A stretch of DNA of 64,000 nucleotides from Austropuccinia psidii (lineage: Eukaryota; Basidiomycota; Pucciniomycetes; Pucciniales; Sphaerophragmiaceae). The notes beneath the pieces were generated by a model that was not told the DNA's origin, did not search any database, and worked only from the letters and a program-made list of their open reading frames with translations. Where the stretch lies: assembly GCA_023105745.1 (NCBI GenBank), contig JALGQZ010000006.1, positions 287,359 to 351,358 on the forward strand, given 5' to 3'. This document shows, piece after piece, positions 34,271 to 47,041 of the stretch. Each line of letters begins with the position of its first letter. Within the stretch, counting starts at the first letter, position 1. Both the position numbers and the translations under genes were made by a program.

Positions 34271-37200
34271 ATAGGAGATATATTGTATAAAGGCTTTAAG
34301 ACAGAAAATAAATTAAATTAGAAATCATAAGGTTTGTAATAAACTCAATACACATATGAAAGCCAATAGACCTTAAATTACCTTTCCTGAATATCAGTGT
34401 TTGGTAAGGATTTTCAAACCTTCATCCCTCAAGAGTGAAAGAAAGTTTTCATTTCTGATGTATGTTAGTTTGTATCTCACTATATATCATTGACTAAAAA
34501 ATCACAGTCTTGCATGGTGGTCAAAACTTATAAATATATCATTCATTTAAATTATTGGGAAAGTATTAGTAAGTTATATTTATATTAGAGATTTTTTATT
34601 TAAATTTAAATTGACTGCAATAAGGAATATTTTAACATTTCAATACTTTCTCAAATCTCCCAAAAAGCTCAACATCAATATTCAATTGAACCCGTGCCTC
34701 CTAAAAGTATTTCTTGACCCTCAAGCTATATATTTCACTTTTTACCTCCAATTTGATAAATATAATTCATTTTTAATGAAACATCAATTACTTATAGATT
34801 ACTTAAGAGATATTACCTTCATAGAGAGAGAGATTACTTAAAAGATAATTTCTTTGGATAGATATTACCAGGAATTGCATCTTCGAAATTTTGAAGGGTA
34901 GCTTTGGTAGATTATATAAAATTTATTTAAAAACGCAAAAGGCTCTTGTGTTTTAATTTATCAATGCATAATTTTAATTCTCTTGTAATCTCAAGAGATA
35001 GGATACAGATATTCCTGATTTTGAAAGTTTGAATATTTGTAAATATTAGCATAGCTCATAATAATTACAATAGGTGATAAATTTATCTGAATTTCTTCAC
35101 TTATTAAGAGGATTAATTTTAAATAAGATATTTATATGCCCCTTTTCTATCATTTTGGTCTATAAAAATGACCTACCAGATTATTTTTTTGTATTTTTGT
35201 ATAAAATTATTTAATTATAAGGTGGTCTCAAAAAGCTGTGATTTGATTAGAATCATTCTTTTGGAATGAGATTTTAAGAAAAATATAATAGGAAGTGAAT
35301 GAATGGCTATCTTCTAGCCCTTTTAGATCAAGCTTGGATATTATCTTTCAAACCAATTCAATTCTACAGGTGAAATTTGAGGAAAGATATCTTGGCTTTC
35401 TCAAAAGGATCAATACTATCCTTTTTTAGATATCTTATATACTGAATATTATTAATTGAAGCTCTGGGTTTAATATTCCTTTTCTAAAATATTTCTTTCA
35501 ATATTCCATAATTTAATTTCTCATTTTTTAACTAAAACCTCTAGTCAGATATTAGGAGAAATTGAAATTCACCTATTTTCTTGACCTAAAAAACTGGATA
35601 ATTTTGGATGAATTGGGGAATTCAATTAAAAAAAGAATATCACTTTAGGAATATGACCAAATAAAGAAGCTAAATAAAATACTAGTAATAAGGGAGACAA
35701 TATGAAAATTTCACTCTTATTAGCCTTCCTGAAAAGAAGGTGGAAGCCATGTATATACGTAAAAAGCTTAACTCAGTGTAAAGCTTGGTTATAAATTATA
35801 AAAAAACTAATAATCTCCAATTTTTCACTATATGATACAATTAATAGTATTAATTTTGAGATTATTCAATTTCGTATTTCCATTAAAAAATAGAAATTCA
35901 AAAATTATGCAGTTTCATTCTATTTTTGCTTTCAAAATTCATTTATCATACCAATTTTCATTTTTGTTAATATGAAAGGTGATTTAAGCTATATATAATA
36001 AAAGAAGATGCATGGAACTGATATTATAAGATATCTACAGGCTTTAGGTAATTCAAATTTACCTCAATATTATGAATATACCTTCAAATAATAGTTAATG
36101 GAAATTATTTTGCAGTATTTTTTTGTATGAATTCCCAAAAAAGAACTTGGAGTAAACATTTACATCAGATTCTACCAGGAGAAGAAGTAGTAGAGATAAG
36201 CTATAATTAATACTGAAGTTATGCACATATCACTTCTCAGAAGTATCTCTCCAGTTTCCAAAAATAATATAAATTCTTTTCCAAAGCCTTCACTCTATGT
36301 ATTAAAAATCATCCAAAGTATTTTGGTTTTCTACTTAAAGTCATATTTATCAATATTTCCTTCTCAACAAGCTCTAAATCTTCAATAGAAACCCCTTCTA
36401 ATACAATAAATCTTTTGGTATTTGAAAAAAAATATTGTGTGCTAGATTCAATAACAGAGAGTTAGTTTTTACAAGGATATTCTGTTGAGAGTGTTCATAT
36501 TTTCTTGAAACTTTTAAAGATGAATTTCCTTTTTATCAATATTATTTTAGCCCCCACTTACAATAGCTTCAGAAAAATTCTTATTAGCTCATTTTTGGCC
36601 CAGCACATGTAGGTTTTGTCAAAAATCTTCCATACTATTAATCATTTTAAATTCACATCTTGAGTTGAAGTATAAAACTGAAGCTCATATACTCGAGAAT
36701 GAGGGATATATAAGGCTTCATTGTACCATAGCACTCCCAAAATGTTTGAGGTTTGTAATTCAATAGCTTTGACATCTTTTCAAAAGAAAATTAGAGTAAA
36801 AAAACTCAAAAAGAGGAATATGCTATATTTGAAATAATTACTTTTGTACTAAAAATACTCAAAAAAAAACCTTAAATGGATTTGGAAATACATGGTATGA
36901 GATTCCATCAAAGGATTATAAAAAAGGGGCTGAATATTTTTGTCATTTCATTTATACTGTATTCACATTTTTCCTTCAAATAATTCCTTTTTTGCCTTTC
37001 TCATTTTTATTCAGTTTTTTCTTTCTGAAACAACGTAAAAATATGTAATTTCTGGATACTTCATAAGATAAATGGGCTTTTAAAATTTTGTTTTTCTGCC
37101 AATTGTCATCATTGTTGTCATTTATCTTACTTTTCATCATTTTAATTATGAGGATGTTTCTTTAATAATAATATAATTTCTGGAACATTTTTAATTTACT

Positions 37201-38129
37201 TTATTCATGTTTTCCTTTTCAAAACTACCGTAGTAGGAACTATGTAGATCCTTTTACTTTAAATTTGTTGAAAATCTTAAACAAATTCACAGTACCTGAT
37301 ACTGTAGTTGGATGAAATAAATAACATGAAAAGAGTTCATACTTTACAAAAAAATCAAGAACTCAAAATAATGATAATAATAATTAAAATATAATTATAA
37401 ATTAACAACAGAAATGAAGAAGAATTCATGATAATAATAATAAGTATAAGAATAATAATGATACCAATGATTATTCCTAATGAGAAATTTTAAAAGAAAT
37501 TCGAAAAATTTCATTCAATAATAAAAATAATAAATATTCTTATTTTGTATTTTATAAATGAGTTTTTGTAAGAAAGAAGATTTTTTTGAATGTGTTTTTT
37601 TTTCAATATAAAAAATTTCAAGTAAAAAAAAAAGGAAAAACTGAAACTTCATATGAAGAAATCTGAGAGGGTAACCATTGCTATTTTGATTAGAGATTTA
37701 TTTTATAGAAAAATATTAATAGATCGGTTTCTTGATAATTCACTATTAGAAGTGAATAAAGATATTGTATAATGGAAAAAATGGCTTTATTGTATGAATG
37801 ACTTAAAAAATGAATTATTTTCTTGATTCAAAATATATTTCTGAGCTTCTGGATTCAAATGAATTGTGATTTTGATTACTATTATGAAAAAATCTGGAAA
37901 AATATTCGATACATCTCAATTTTTTTCTAGAATAAGAATCAAATTAAATTTATCTAAATTAATGGAATAATAAAAGAAGAAAGGAACTTAGAGGTTCCTT
38001 AATCTTCCAGTTGCTGAGAATGGCTTGGAATCTCACGAATAAATTGAATTCTGCCTTCAGCTCAGCTCATAGGAAAGGTCCTAGCTATTTTCCAAATTGA
38101 ACACCTTCTGTCAGGTGTAGCCACTTTAC
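34271..38129. other. A+T-rich sequence between two Harbinger pieces
   Basis: I recognise no gene. The short plus frame 34611-34841 has no family resemblance. This 3.9-kb stretch separates the two transposase pieces and could be an insertion or a deletion scar. Confidence 0.45.
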
Positions 38130-38690
38130 TAATGATGAATAATTATTCCACTGGTTTGCAATGAAAATAAATGCTTTTTATCTATTAATGTGGGGTTATC
38201 TTGGTCAGTTCATGATTCAGGTTAATACCAAAAAATGGACTTATATAGGTTCCCTGAAAGATATTTCTCTTCTAATCAATATCTACTAGCTTATTTGTAA
38301 TATTTAAGCTCTCAAAAATTTGTTCCAGATTATAAAGGAAGAGAAACTGTGGCAATGAATCACCCAAAGAGAAGATTTAATTACTGTTTAATTAAGTCAC
38401 AATTATTAATTGAACGTGCAATTGGCATTCTGAAAGTGTGTTGGTCATCTCTGAACGAGATACACAACCCACTTATGGAAATTAAAGATTATCAAAGCTT
38501 TGCTAATTGGGCTTTGAAATGTATTATTTTGCACAATTTATTAGGAAAACTTGGTGATGAATGGTTAAAATTATTTGATTAAAAGGATCCACAAGAGCTT
38601 CAAGAGGTTTTTGAAGGGGAAGGAAGGCTTGCCAATCATAAAAACCTTCCTCCATTTAATTTTCCGAATTATAATTTGTCTTATTCATAT
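38130..38690 (+). pseudogene. HARBI1-like transposase, C-terminal half
   Basis: It reads VCNENKCFLSINVGLSWSVH, then DSG, stop, YQKMDLYRFPERYFSSNQYL and LAYL where the family has LADSAY, so the second catalytic Asp is lost (Tyr). The open frame 38349-38582 continues with PKRRFNYCLIKSQLLIERAI, then GILKVCWSSLNEI with the catalytic Glu kept, and CIILHNLLGKLGDEW. It overlaps the previous piece by a few residues in the family alignment, so they may come from two copies rather than one split gene. Confidence 0.82.
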
Positions 38691-38882
38691 CTTATATGTT
38701 ACTTTCTACTAGAAACCGTCCTCATCGGTTTTTAATTTATACTTCATTACCTTGGAAGGAATTTAAGAAATTAAATCAAAGCTTTCGATATCATTTGAAA
38801 GAGAACTTATTTTTTTACTTAACTATAATTTCCTTTAAAATAAAATTGAAGATATTCTCTTTCTATATAGATCGATATACTA

Positions 38883-39540
38883 ACCTCTGAAAGGTATTTC
38901 AATGACTTTTTCTAAATTTTGTTACTTTGAATTTTTTTTTATTTATAAGTAAATAAATTTTCTAATTCAAATTACAAACTTTCCAATAGCCCCTGAAAGA
39001 ATTCTGACTCTTTTACTTCTTGGTTTTTGAACTTTCAATTTTTATTTTATACAAAAAACTAAAAAACAATTTGAAAATGAGTTTTTTTTTTACAAAAAAT
39101 GTCTTTCATAGCCTCTGAGAGGGTGTTTCACCTTCTTTTATTCCTTTATTTTTTAGTTTCTTATTGAATTTACTACAAAATACATAAAAGAATAAAATAA
39201 AAAATCCAAATTAAGTCTTTTTCCTCTAGTTCACTCTCCTAGCCCCTGAGATATCATCTGACTGAATTTTTTTTTCAGTGTTTATCTTTTCAATTTAATT
39301 ATTTTTTAAGAAAAATAAAAGTAATTTTTTCCCCCTCCAATCAATCTCCTAGAATCTGAGAGGCTGTCTAACTGAATTTTTTTGGTTTATTTCCTATTTT
39401 TTTTAATTTCATTTTGAAAAGAAAACTCAAGAGTGCGTTTTTTTTTCTGGAATTGATTCTCTTACCCTTGAGAATTTCTTATCACTAACTTGAATATTAT
39501 TATTTTTTTATTTTTCTTTTTAATTTAGTTGCAATTTATA
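38883..39540. repeat. Degenerate tandem repeat, six units of about 105-130 bp
   Basis: A less A+T-rich core resembling TAGCCCCTGAGAGG, usually followed by a TCTGACT-like stretch and a T-rich run, recurs at 38883, 38988, 39110, 39241, 39351 and 39463. The spacings are 105, 122, 131, 110 and 112 bp. Each core is preceded in most units by a CTCTCCTA-like stretch. I know of no named family. Confidence 0.6.
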
Positions 39541-42500
39541 TTAATATATATATATATAAGTTTAAAAAAATTCCTATGTAAAAAGAAAGCTCATAAGAGG
39601 TGTTTGGCCCAGGGAATTAAAATGAAAAAAAACTTGTAGGCTAAATTGATTAATCAATTATTCAAGGAAAAGTTTAAATAGAAATATCAATTAATTTAAT
39701 TTTTATTTTGGACATATTCTAAATTTTCATTCCCAATAATAAAAAGCTTTTTCTATATGTGTTTCCCAGCATGAAATTAGGTTGTTTATCATTTTATTTA
39801 AATTGTTATAATTTATACTTTTCTGTAGAAAATTTTAATGATCTAACTAGTGATATGGATATCTCAGATTATGAGACTAGTAATGTGGCTGTTTTAAAAT
39901 CACTTTTGAAGTAAATTATCAAAAATAAAATAAAATATTATTTATCCAATTCATCAGATTTTCTTTAATTTTATTGTTTGATTTTTATTCTTTTAGGTTA
40001 TTGTTCAATATTTTCAATTTTTTTTCTTAGAACCCCTTACAAAATCTTTCAAAATAAATTGAAAATATTCATGCAAATTATTTAAAAAATATGTTTTACC
40101 AGAAATTACCCAGTGTGTTTTTGTAATTAGAACTGATGAATTTGTTACCATCAATGAAAAGAGGAATCATGTTTTTAAGCTCTAAAAAAACTCTTATGGA
40201 AATAATTGATTTCCTTCCCTTTGAGGAAATTTCCAAGGAAGATATTCAGAATTTTAACAACTTTCTAACATTTTTATTTCAAGAGTAAAAATATATTACA
40301 CGAGTTACATTAAAAAATAATCCGGCGTGTTGGTTAGAGAGAATCAATTGCAAAAGGAGAAGATTTTGTTTTTTATGGTAAACAAACAAAATCAAACAAA
40401 ATATGAAAAATTGGATTGAAAGGGAAACTCAACTTGAGAAAATTGGTCAAAAACTCAGAGAAAACTTCAAATAAAAGGAAATTTCGATCTTTAAAGAGGC
40501 TCAAGAAATTAAAATAATCAAGTAAAATCACACATTATACGAATGCTACCACAGATGTTTTGAATTCCTCCTTAACATTTACTGAAGGTGGATTCTCAAA
40601 CAAACACCATAAAAATTCTGATTATTAAAAAGTTTAAATTGGATTTTTAATTCAAGTTAATTAAATTAATGGGAAGATTAGAACAAACCCGCAAGAAACC
40701 TATAAATATGGAAGGTTGATTTTTACTTATTGTAATTTTCCAATTGATTTTAGTCATTTTGATGGGATTTTCCAAATAATATGGAGGGAAAAATATTTGA
40801 CTCATTACACAAAGCCATAAATTTATACTTATACTTATACCTTTTCTTAAAGTATAAGCTCATCTTTCATAAAGATTGGAAAAAAACTCCCTGATATTAA
40901 AATTTATTATAAAATCTTTATTGTAACCAAAAAATTTAAAAATAACAAATCAAAATATTTTTCATATGAATTTTTTAGAAAAAAAAAAAAATTTAAATTC
41001 AACTTTTTTTTTAAAAAAAAATAAAACATCTTTTTTGTTTTTTTATTTTTTGATTTTTTTTAATAAATTTCTGAAAAAAAAAATTGTTTTTTTTTTCAAA
41101 AAAAGAAGAAAATTTTAAAAAAAAATTGTATTTTTTTTTCTTTATTAAATTATTTTTCAATAAATATAAAATTGATTCATTTTAATATAATAGATCTAAT
41201 TAATCTAAATCCAAATTAACAAAATAAAAATAAAAAATATTTTTTTCATGAAAAAAATTGAATATTCTTTAAATAAAAAGATTCATTTGATCAAAAAATA
41301 AGAATCCATAAAAAAAAACTCAATTTAATTAATTATTTCCCTATTTTTTTTATTAATAAAATTAATAATCTTTTGCAAATCCTCTTTTTCCTATTTTTAA
41401 CTTTAAAATAGAAATTTTTAAATTCATCTTTGTATAAATTGGGTAAAAATCTATCTCTTAAGTGATGTTTTTTCTTTTTCAAATTTATTTTTGTGATTGA
41501 ATTAATTTTTCTCAAAAATTGATAAAATTTAGAATTTTTTTTTTTTCCTTTTAAAATTCAATTTTTAATTTCTTTAATTAATTTTTTCTTTTCTTAATTA
41601 AACTAATTCTTAATTATTTTTTTTTCTTAACCCAAATTTTTCTTTCATAACTCTAATTTTTTCTTTTCAATTTTTTTATGGTTTAAAAAAAATTCCACAG
41701 CTAATGTTTCAAATTTTTAAAAGTTAATTGGAGCTTAAAATTTTTTCTATTAATTAATAAATGAGGAAAAGGATCTTAATGAAGACTTTTCAGATTTACT
41801 ATATAAGCCCATATTTTTTGGGTTAAGGTTCTTATTTTCATCATAATTTTTAACTTTATATGATGTGTTTTATGAGTTGATTTGAGATTTATTTGTAAAA
41901 AATGGATAATAGTCCTCAATTCAAAATAAGTTTTATTATATGTGGTTAATTTTCTTATTACATTAATCATTTTCTGAGCTCATTTAAATTCATCAATTTC
42001 TTTGTAATGAATGGTTTTGTATGATCCTGTGAGGTATGTATGAAATACTAATAAGGTCAAAAATAATCTTTTATAAATTTGATTCAGTCAAAAATAGACT
42101 TTTGAAATGGTTTTAAATCAAAAAATAATGAAAAATGACTATAAATTTATTTTTTTCATAAAAAAAATTATAATTATGATTTCATTATTTGTATTCTATA
42201 CCAAAAATGATCTAGGATAGAATAATAGAATTTTATAGCCAAAAATTGGCTATTTTTATTTCTTATTTTTTTGAAGATTTAAGAATCTAAAATTAAACCT
42301 GTAAAATTTTGATAAGTTTTTGATTTCAATCTAATTTCAAATTTTCATTAGTTTTAAATAAAATCATACAAATTCTATTAAAATTTAGTTGTTATTTAAA
42401 TATATTCAATTTACTAAGGATTTTCCATATGAGATGTAAATAATGTGTTATCTAAATTTAAATTGGTTTAAATCCATGGTATAACTTTGAATAAATAAAT

Positions 42501-44374
42501 GCATAAGAACCATTCAAAAAATGGGACAAAGTGAAAAATGGCAAAAGTTTTCAGTTTAACCAAATTTTGGAAGCTTTAAAATCCCAAATAAGGTTTTACT
42601 CTTGTATCAAAGGATTTTTCAAAATTATTAAAAAATTCAGATTAGAGTTTAATTCAATATTAATTAAAGCTTAAAGGGCTTTATTCCCAGTTTGAAAAGG
42701 AACTGTAAGATACCACAAGTTAAATACCTATATACAAGCTTGTAATCAAGGTTTTGAAAACTTTCAAAACTCAATTAAATTCAAGTAAGCTGTAAATTAA
42801 AAATTAAAAGAGTTATAAAATTATCAAAAAATTGAAGGTTTAGCTTATATCGTTTTTTTAAAAATTGAAAAGATCAATAATTTCAAAATGAAAATTCATA
42901 GAAAATTAATTTCTTTATGAATTTATTTGAAATTTAATTTTATATTTGTATAATTGAAATGTCAATTAAATTTTTATAATAAATATTTTTTTTAAATTTA
43001 AAATAAATAAAAAAATTCTTTTAGTTATTCTTAAAGACTAATTTAAATTTCTTCAAAAAATTAATCCAAAAATCTTATTTTTGAGATTTTTTTCTTAAAA
43101 ATTGATTTTTTATTTTTATTTTTATTCTTCATATAAATAAATTTAATTAAGATGATAATTTATGAAGAATGAAGCTATAATTAAGAATCATAAATTAGGA
43201 TAAAATTTGATTGAAGTTAAGAATATCATTTCTAACTTTAAAATAAGATTAACAATAAGTGAACTTATGCTAAGAAACTTAATTTTAAGCATGTTTTTCA
43301 AATTTTTGATCTGTTTTTGCCCTCTATATCCCTTGATTATCATGAAAGTTGCTCTGAAGGCATAAAAGAAGATTTTTCATCAAACTCGACCAATTGAAAT
43401 TTTTAAATCAAGAATATTTTATTAAAATAAGAAGTCTTATATTTATTATTAAATAATTATTTATAAATTCTAAATATGAATAATTCAAATTATAGAAGTT
43501 AGGTTAGATATCTTTTAATCACCAAAAATGTATTTTTATTATATAAAATTATTGTCTTAAAAAAAGTTTTTTTCAATCCGAAAATTTCCTCTAAAAATTC
43601 ATTAATAATATCTTATCATAAAAATAGGGGTTTTATTCTTTAGAATTTTTTTTTTTTTTTGAATTTTTTTCACTTATAAGAAAATTAATTAATAATATAA
43701 CTTTTGTTCTTTTGACTTATTTTATTGGATAAATATTATAAGTAGATTTTTTCCTTAATTTCTATATCTTTTTTTATATAGAATCTTTCTATAATATTTA
43801 TTGTGATCAGTTTTTTTATAAGAAACTATAAATATTATTTATCATTGGTTAAATATTATTATTATCTTACTGATTTAATTTTCTCATTAATATATCTTAT
43901 AATTCTTATTATCATAGCTTTCAGTGAATATAGTAATAATAGAAGAATTATAATTTATTATAATTATTAAGAATATTTCTATTAGGGGGTTTAAATCATA
44001 AGAAATACCACATTTAAAAAATACAGCATTTAAGACCTAAATACCACATAAAAAAACCCCACATTTTTAGGACATAAATACCACATTTTTTAGCTCAGTC
44101 CTCCATATAAATTAATTTCCTGGAGTAACTGGGATAATTAATTCATTTTATTTCAATATTAACTTTTTTTAAACAATCAACCAATATAATTTAAATTACA
44201 TATTTTATTTTCTATAAAATCCAGAAGAAGTCTAATAATACAAAATACCATGTCAATCCATCATAAAAAAATCAAATGGGCTCCAAAGAAAGATTAAGTC
44301 TCCCAAATCCTTCAGGGAATCTAACTTGGTCTGACTAAGTATGTATCATAAGTTTTCCGAACCTTAAATAAAAC
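39541..44374. other. Very A+T-rich sequence without recognisable gene
   Basis: Long A and T runs dominate, especially 40975-41700. No family-like reading frame was found on either strand. Confidence 0.5.
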
Positions 44375-45459
44375 TTTGACGCATGTTTTTGAAGCAGTGG
44401 CTCAACATCTGCTAGGAGTCCCCCTTCAAGTAAGAATAATTTATTTCATCTGATGGCTATTGAGGTTAATAAAAAGTCCTGTCACCGCCTAAATATTAGT
44501 TACACAAACATTTTTGACATATTTCAGACATAAAAACAGATATATAAACTGAAAGAAATTTCAAAAATTTAATTGGATTTGTAATTACTGAGGAAGATGA
44601 GAAAAGTTTTATTCATACTATGGCTTAAAAGCTAGAAAGTATGTGTCCATTTTTTGGGAAGATGGATTCCCTTTTTTTCCACAACCCCAATTTTACTTCA
44701 TTGGAAACTTCCAATGCACAGGAGGTTATGGAATTCAATTAAAATGAAGGGGATAAAGAGATAGAAAATAATGAATTAAGTTTTTTTTTTCTCACATAGA
44801 TTTCTCTTTTCATTCTAGGATTGTATTGGAACTGGAGATGATACCCTTACCATTAGGCCAGATTCAGATGGAGATGAGAATATTGTGGCTGAAGACATAC
44901 AAATAGAGGCCATAAGTGTAACTCATGCATTGGAATTGCCTGTAATAATAATAGTGGTTTGTGATTTAGGTAGATCCAATTTCAAACAGGTAATCCCAAA
45001 AGAGAAAGTGGGGGTCAAGATCCAATCTGAATGGAGAAAGTGGATCAAGTAAGAAGTAGAATGACTTGCTTTAACCAATATATCAGCAGATCATGGAGAT
45101 ACCCAAAAATGTTAATACTTACATTAAATATTAGCTTTTATCCTTTTATTTTAATCCAAAGAAAATTAGCTTGGGAGGCCAATGAGCAGGAACACTTTTA
45201 CTGGGATAAGAAAAATTGGGAGGAAGAAAATTTTACCCACCTTATGCAAGGTGAAAAGGAAAATCTTTTGAAGGAAATTGATATTGATTTTGAACAAGAG
45301 AAGCATTTGGTAAACAAAAATTCTGAAAAAGAGAAATGGAGAAAGGAATTGAAGATGAGAAAAGAGCAGAAGAATATGGATTTGATAATTTCAGCATTGA
45401 ATTCTTCCAAGCCACTGGAAGAGGTGGGGAGAAGTCTAACTTTAATCTGGAGGTCATGA
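44375..45459 (+). pseudogene. Remnant of a transposon accessory (Myb/SANT-type) protein, C-terminal half
   Basis: Exon-like blocks with splice-like borders: TLTHVFEAVAQHLLGVPLQ ending before GTAAGA (44441); VITEEDEKSFIHTMA, then KLESMCPFFGKMDSLF; DCIGTGDDTLTIRPDSDGDE following TTTTCATTCTAG (44818). A coiled-coil open frame to 45459 reads KLAWEANEQEHFYWDKKNWE and ends KEQKNMDLIISALNSSKPLE. The charged coiled coil ending in a short LI-x-ALNSSKPLEE tail resembles accessory ORFs of rust DNA transposons. No partner transposase is certain. Function is inferred and weak. Confidence 0.35.
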
Positions 45460-45822
45460 TGACATGATAAGTAATTAATAATATCCTGGTGGTTAATAAT
45501 TTAAGCTCACAAAATTTCCCTCATATTTCAAAATAGTCTATAAGAGTTTTGAAATTAATTTTTCTGATTTTTCAGCTTTTTTTTTGGGTAAAATATTTAG
45601 CAAAAATGCATTTTAGAAGTTCATTTATTCACATAAGAATTGAGAATTAGTTTGATGATGGAAATTTTATTTTCTTTTTTTTCATAATTACATGTTAGTT
45701 AAGTAAGTATTGAACTTAAAATCATCATTTCACCCAAATAAACACATGTTTAAAAACTATATTTATCTCAATAAATTTTTCTAATAAATGAATTTTTTTT
45801 TGATTTAAATACTTTTTTGATT

Positions 45823-45921
45823 AAAAATAAAATAAAAATAAAATAAAAATAAAATAAAAATAAAATAAAAATAAAATAAAAATAAAATAAAAATAAAATA
45901 AAAATAAAATAAAAATAAAAT
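45823..45921. repeat. 11-bp minisatellite, nine exact copies
   Basis: Unit AAAAATAAAAT repeated nine times without error. On the minus strand the period gives an artificial Phe/Tyr/Leu/Ile frame, which is not a gene. Confidence 0.95.
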
Positions 45922-46236
45922 AATTCCCATAAAAGAATTTCCAAAACAATCACTTTAAGAAATCTTGACTATCAATTTAAACTTTATTCAATAAAATATT
46001 CCAAGATTATCACTTTTAATCTTAAAGTTAAAAAATCTTGAAAACATTTATGATTTCAAAGAAAATATCATAGAAAATTCTAATTTTATAAAATTCAATG
46101 AGAAGGAAATATCCTAAATTTCTCAAATTTCTGAATCACTACTCATTCCAAGCAAATTCAGGCCCAATTATGCAACCATAGGGAATTTGATAGGCCTTTA
46201 ATACTTAAAGACATTTAAAATCAAGTCAAGAAAATC

Positions 46237-46521
46237 AATAAAGACAAACTGGAAGGCAGAATTCCCATTAATGCTCTTATTTAAATGCTCAAAGAAGAAA
46301 ATTTTGATTGGTCCTCTGCAAGGGATACTGAGGGACACATTAACTCCTTGTTTTTCACTCAACCCCTTTCTATGAAACTCTTTCATGGATTTTCTCATTT
46401 GGATCTTATGGATTTTACTTTTAAAACAAATAAGTATAAAATTTCCCTTTTTCATCTTTTTGTATTCAAATCAACAAATAAGACCTTTTATGGTTCTTTT
46501 TTTTTTTTTGATGAAGAATAA
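46237..46521 (+). pseudogene. Mutator-like (MULE) transposase fragment
   Basis: One frame reads NKDKLEGRIPINALI, a stop, then MLKEENFDWSSARDTEGHIN, SLFFTQPLSMKLFHGFSHLD, LMDFTFKTNKYKISLFHLFV and STNKTFYGSFFF. This is the MULE transposase core around the first catalytic Asp (LMDxTFKTNKY), with its downstream conserved block. Only about 95 residues remain. No terminal repeats were seen. The fragment ends 520 bp upstream of the phytochelatin synthase start. Confidence 0.82.
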
Positions 46522-46993
46522 AACTGAACCATCATATACTTTGGAATTAAATCAATACATATTAAAAAAGTTCTAAAATATCACTCAAAATAATCATAGA
46601 AGTTCTCATTTGGATTATTTTTTACTTTTTACTTTTTAAAAATAGTTCACTCACTAACTGAACTTATACCAATTTTTCTTTTCTTTTCTTTTTGATTGAT
46701 CTCTAAGACTTGGAATTAACACACTAACTTAAAACAAGGATCCCAATCTAACTTGGCACAGAATCACACCAAGCCCAATCCTAAAAAATAACAAGATTTT
46801 TTTTTATTTTTTATTTTTTCAATTTAATTATTAATTTTTTTTATTAATTTCATAAAAAAAGTCTCATAATTTTTTTCTTTTCCTTAATTAAAATTTTATT
46901 TTGATTTATTTAAATAAAATCACACTTAAATGTACAGGTACCATTCAAATTTTTAGTCTCTCTCAATTTTAAATTTTTAAAATGTGAGCTCAA
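46522..46993. other. Upstream region of the phytochelatin synthase gene
   Basis: A+T-rich, no gene. Holds short pyrimidine runs (TTTTCTTTTCTTTTC near 46677-46691) and poly(T) tracts such as 46797-46804. No clear TATA box can be singled out in this composition. Confidence 0.4.
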
Positions 46994-47039
46994 AATTTAA
47001 AAAAAATTTAAAAAAATTTAAAAAAATTTAAAAAAATTC
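46994..47039. repeat. 10-bp-phased A-tract repeat next to the start codon
   Basis: AAAAAATTTA occurs three times in exact 10-bp register (47001-47030), with a partial copy on each side, and ends two bases before the ATG. A-tracts in helical phase bend DNA. It forms the immediate 5' leader or core promoter of the gene. Confidence 0.7.
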
Positions 47040-47041
47040 TA

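Noticed and set aside
45768..45953. A 61-codon minus-strand frame rich in Phe, Tyr, Ile and Leu
   Set aside because: It is the translation of the 11-bp minisatellite; an 11-bp unit cycles through all frames and leaves them open.
46198..46455. Minus-strand frame of 85 codons
   Set aside because: Antisense to the MULE transposase fragment, which has clear conserved motifs on the plus strand.
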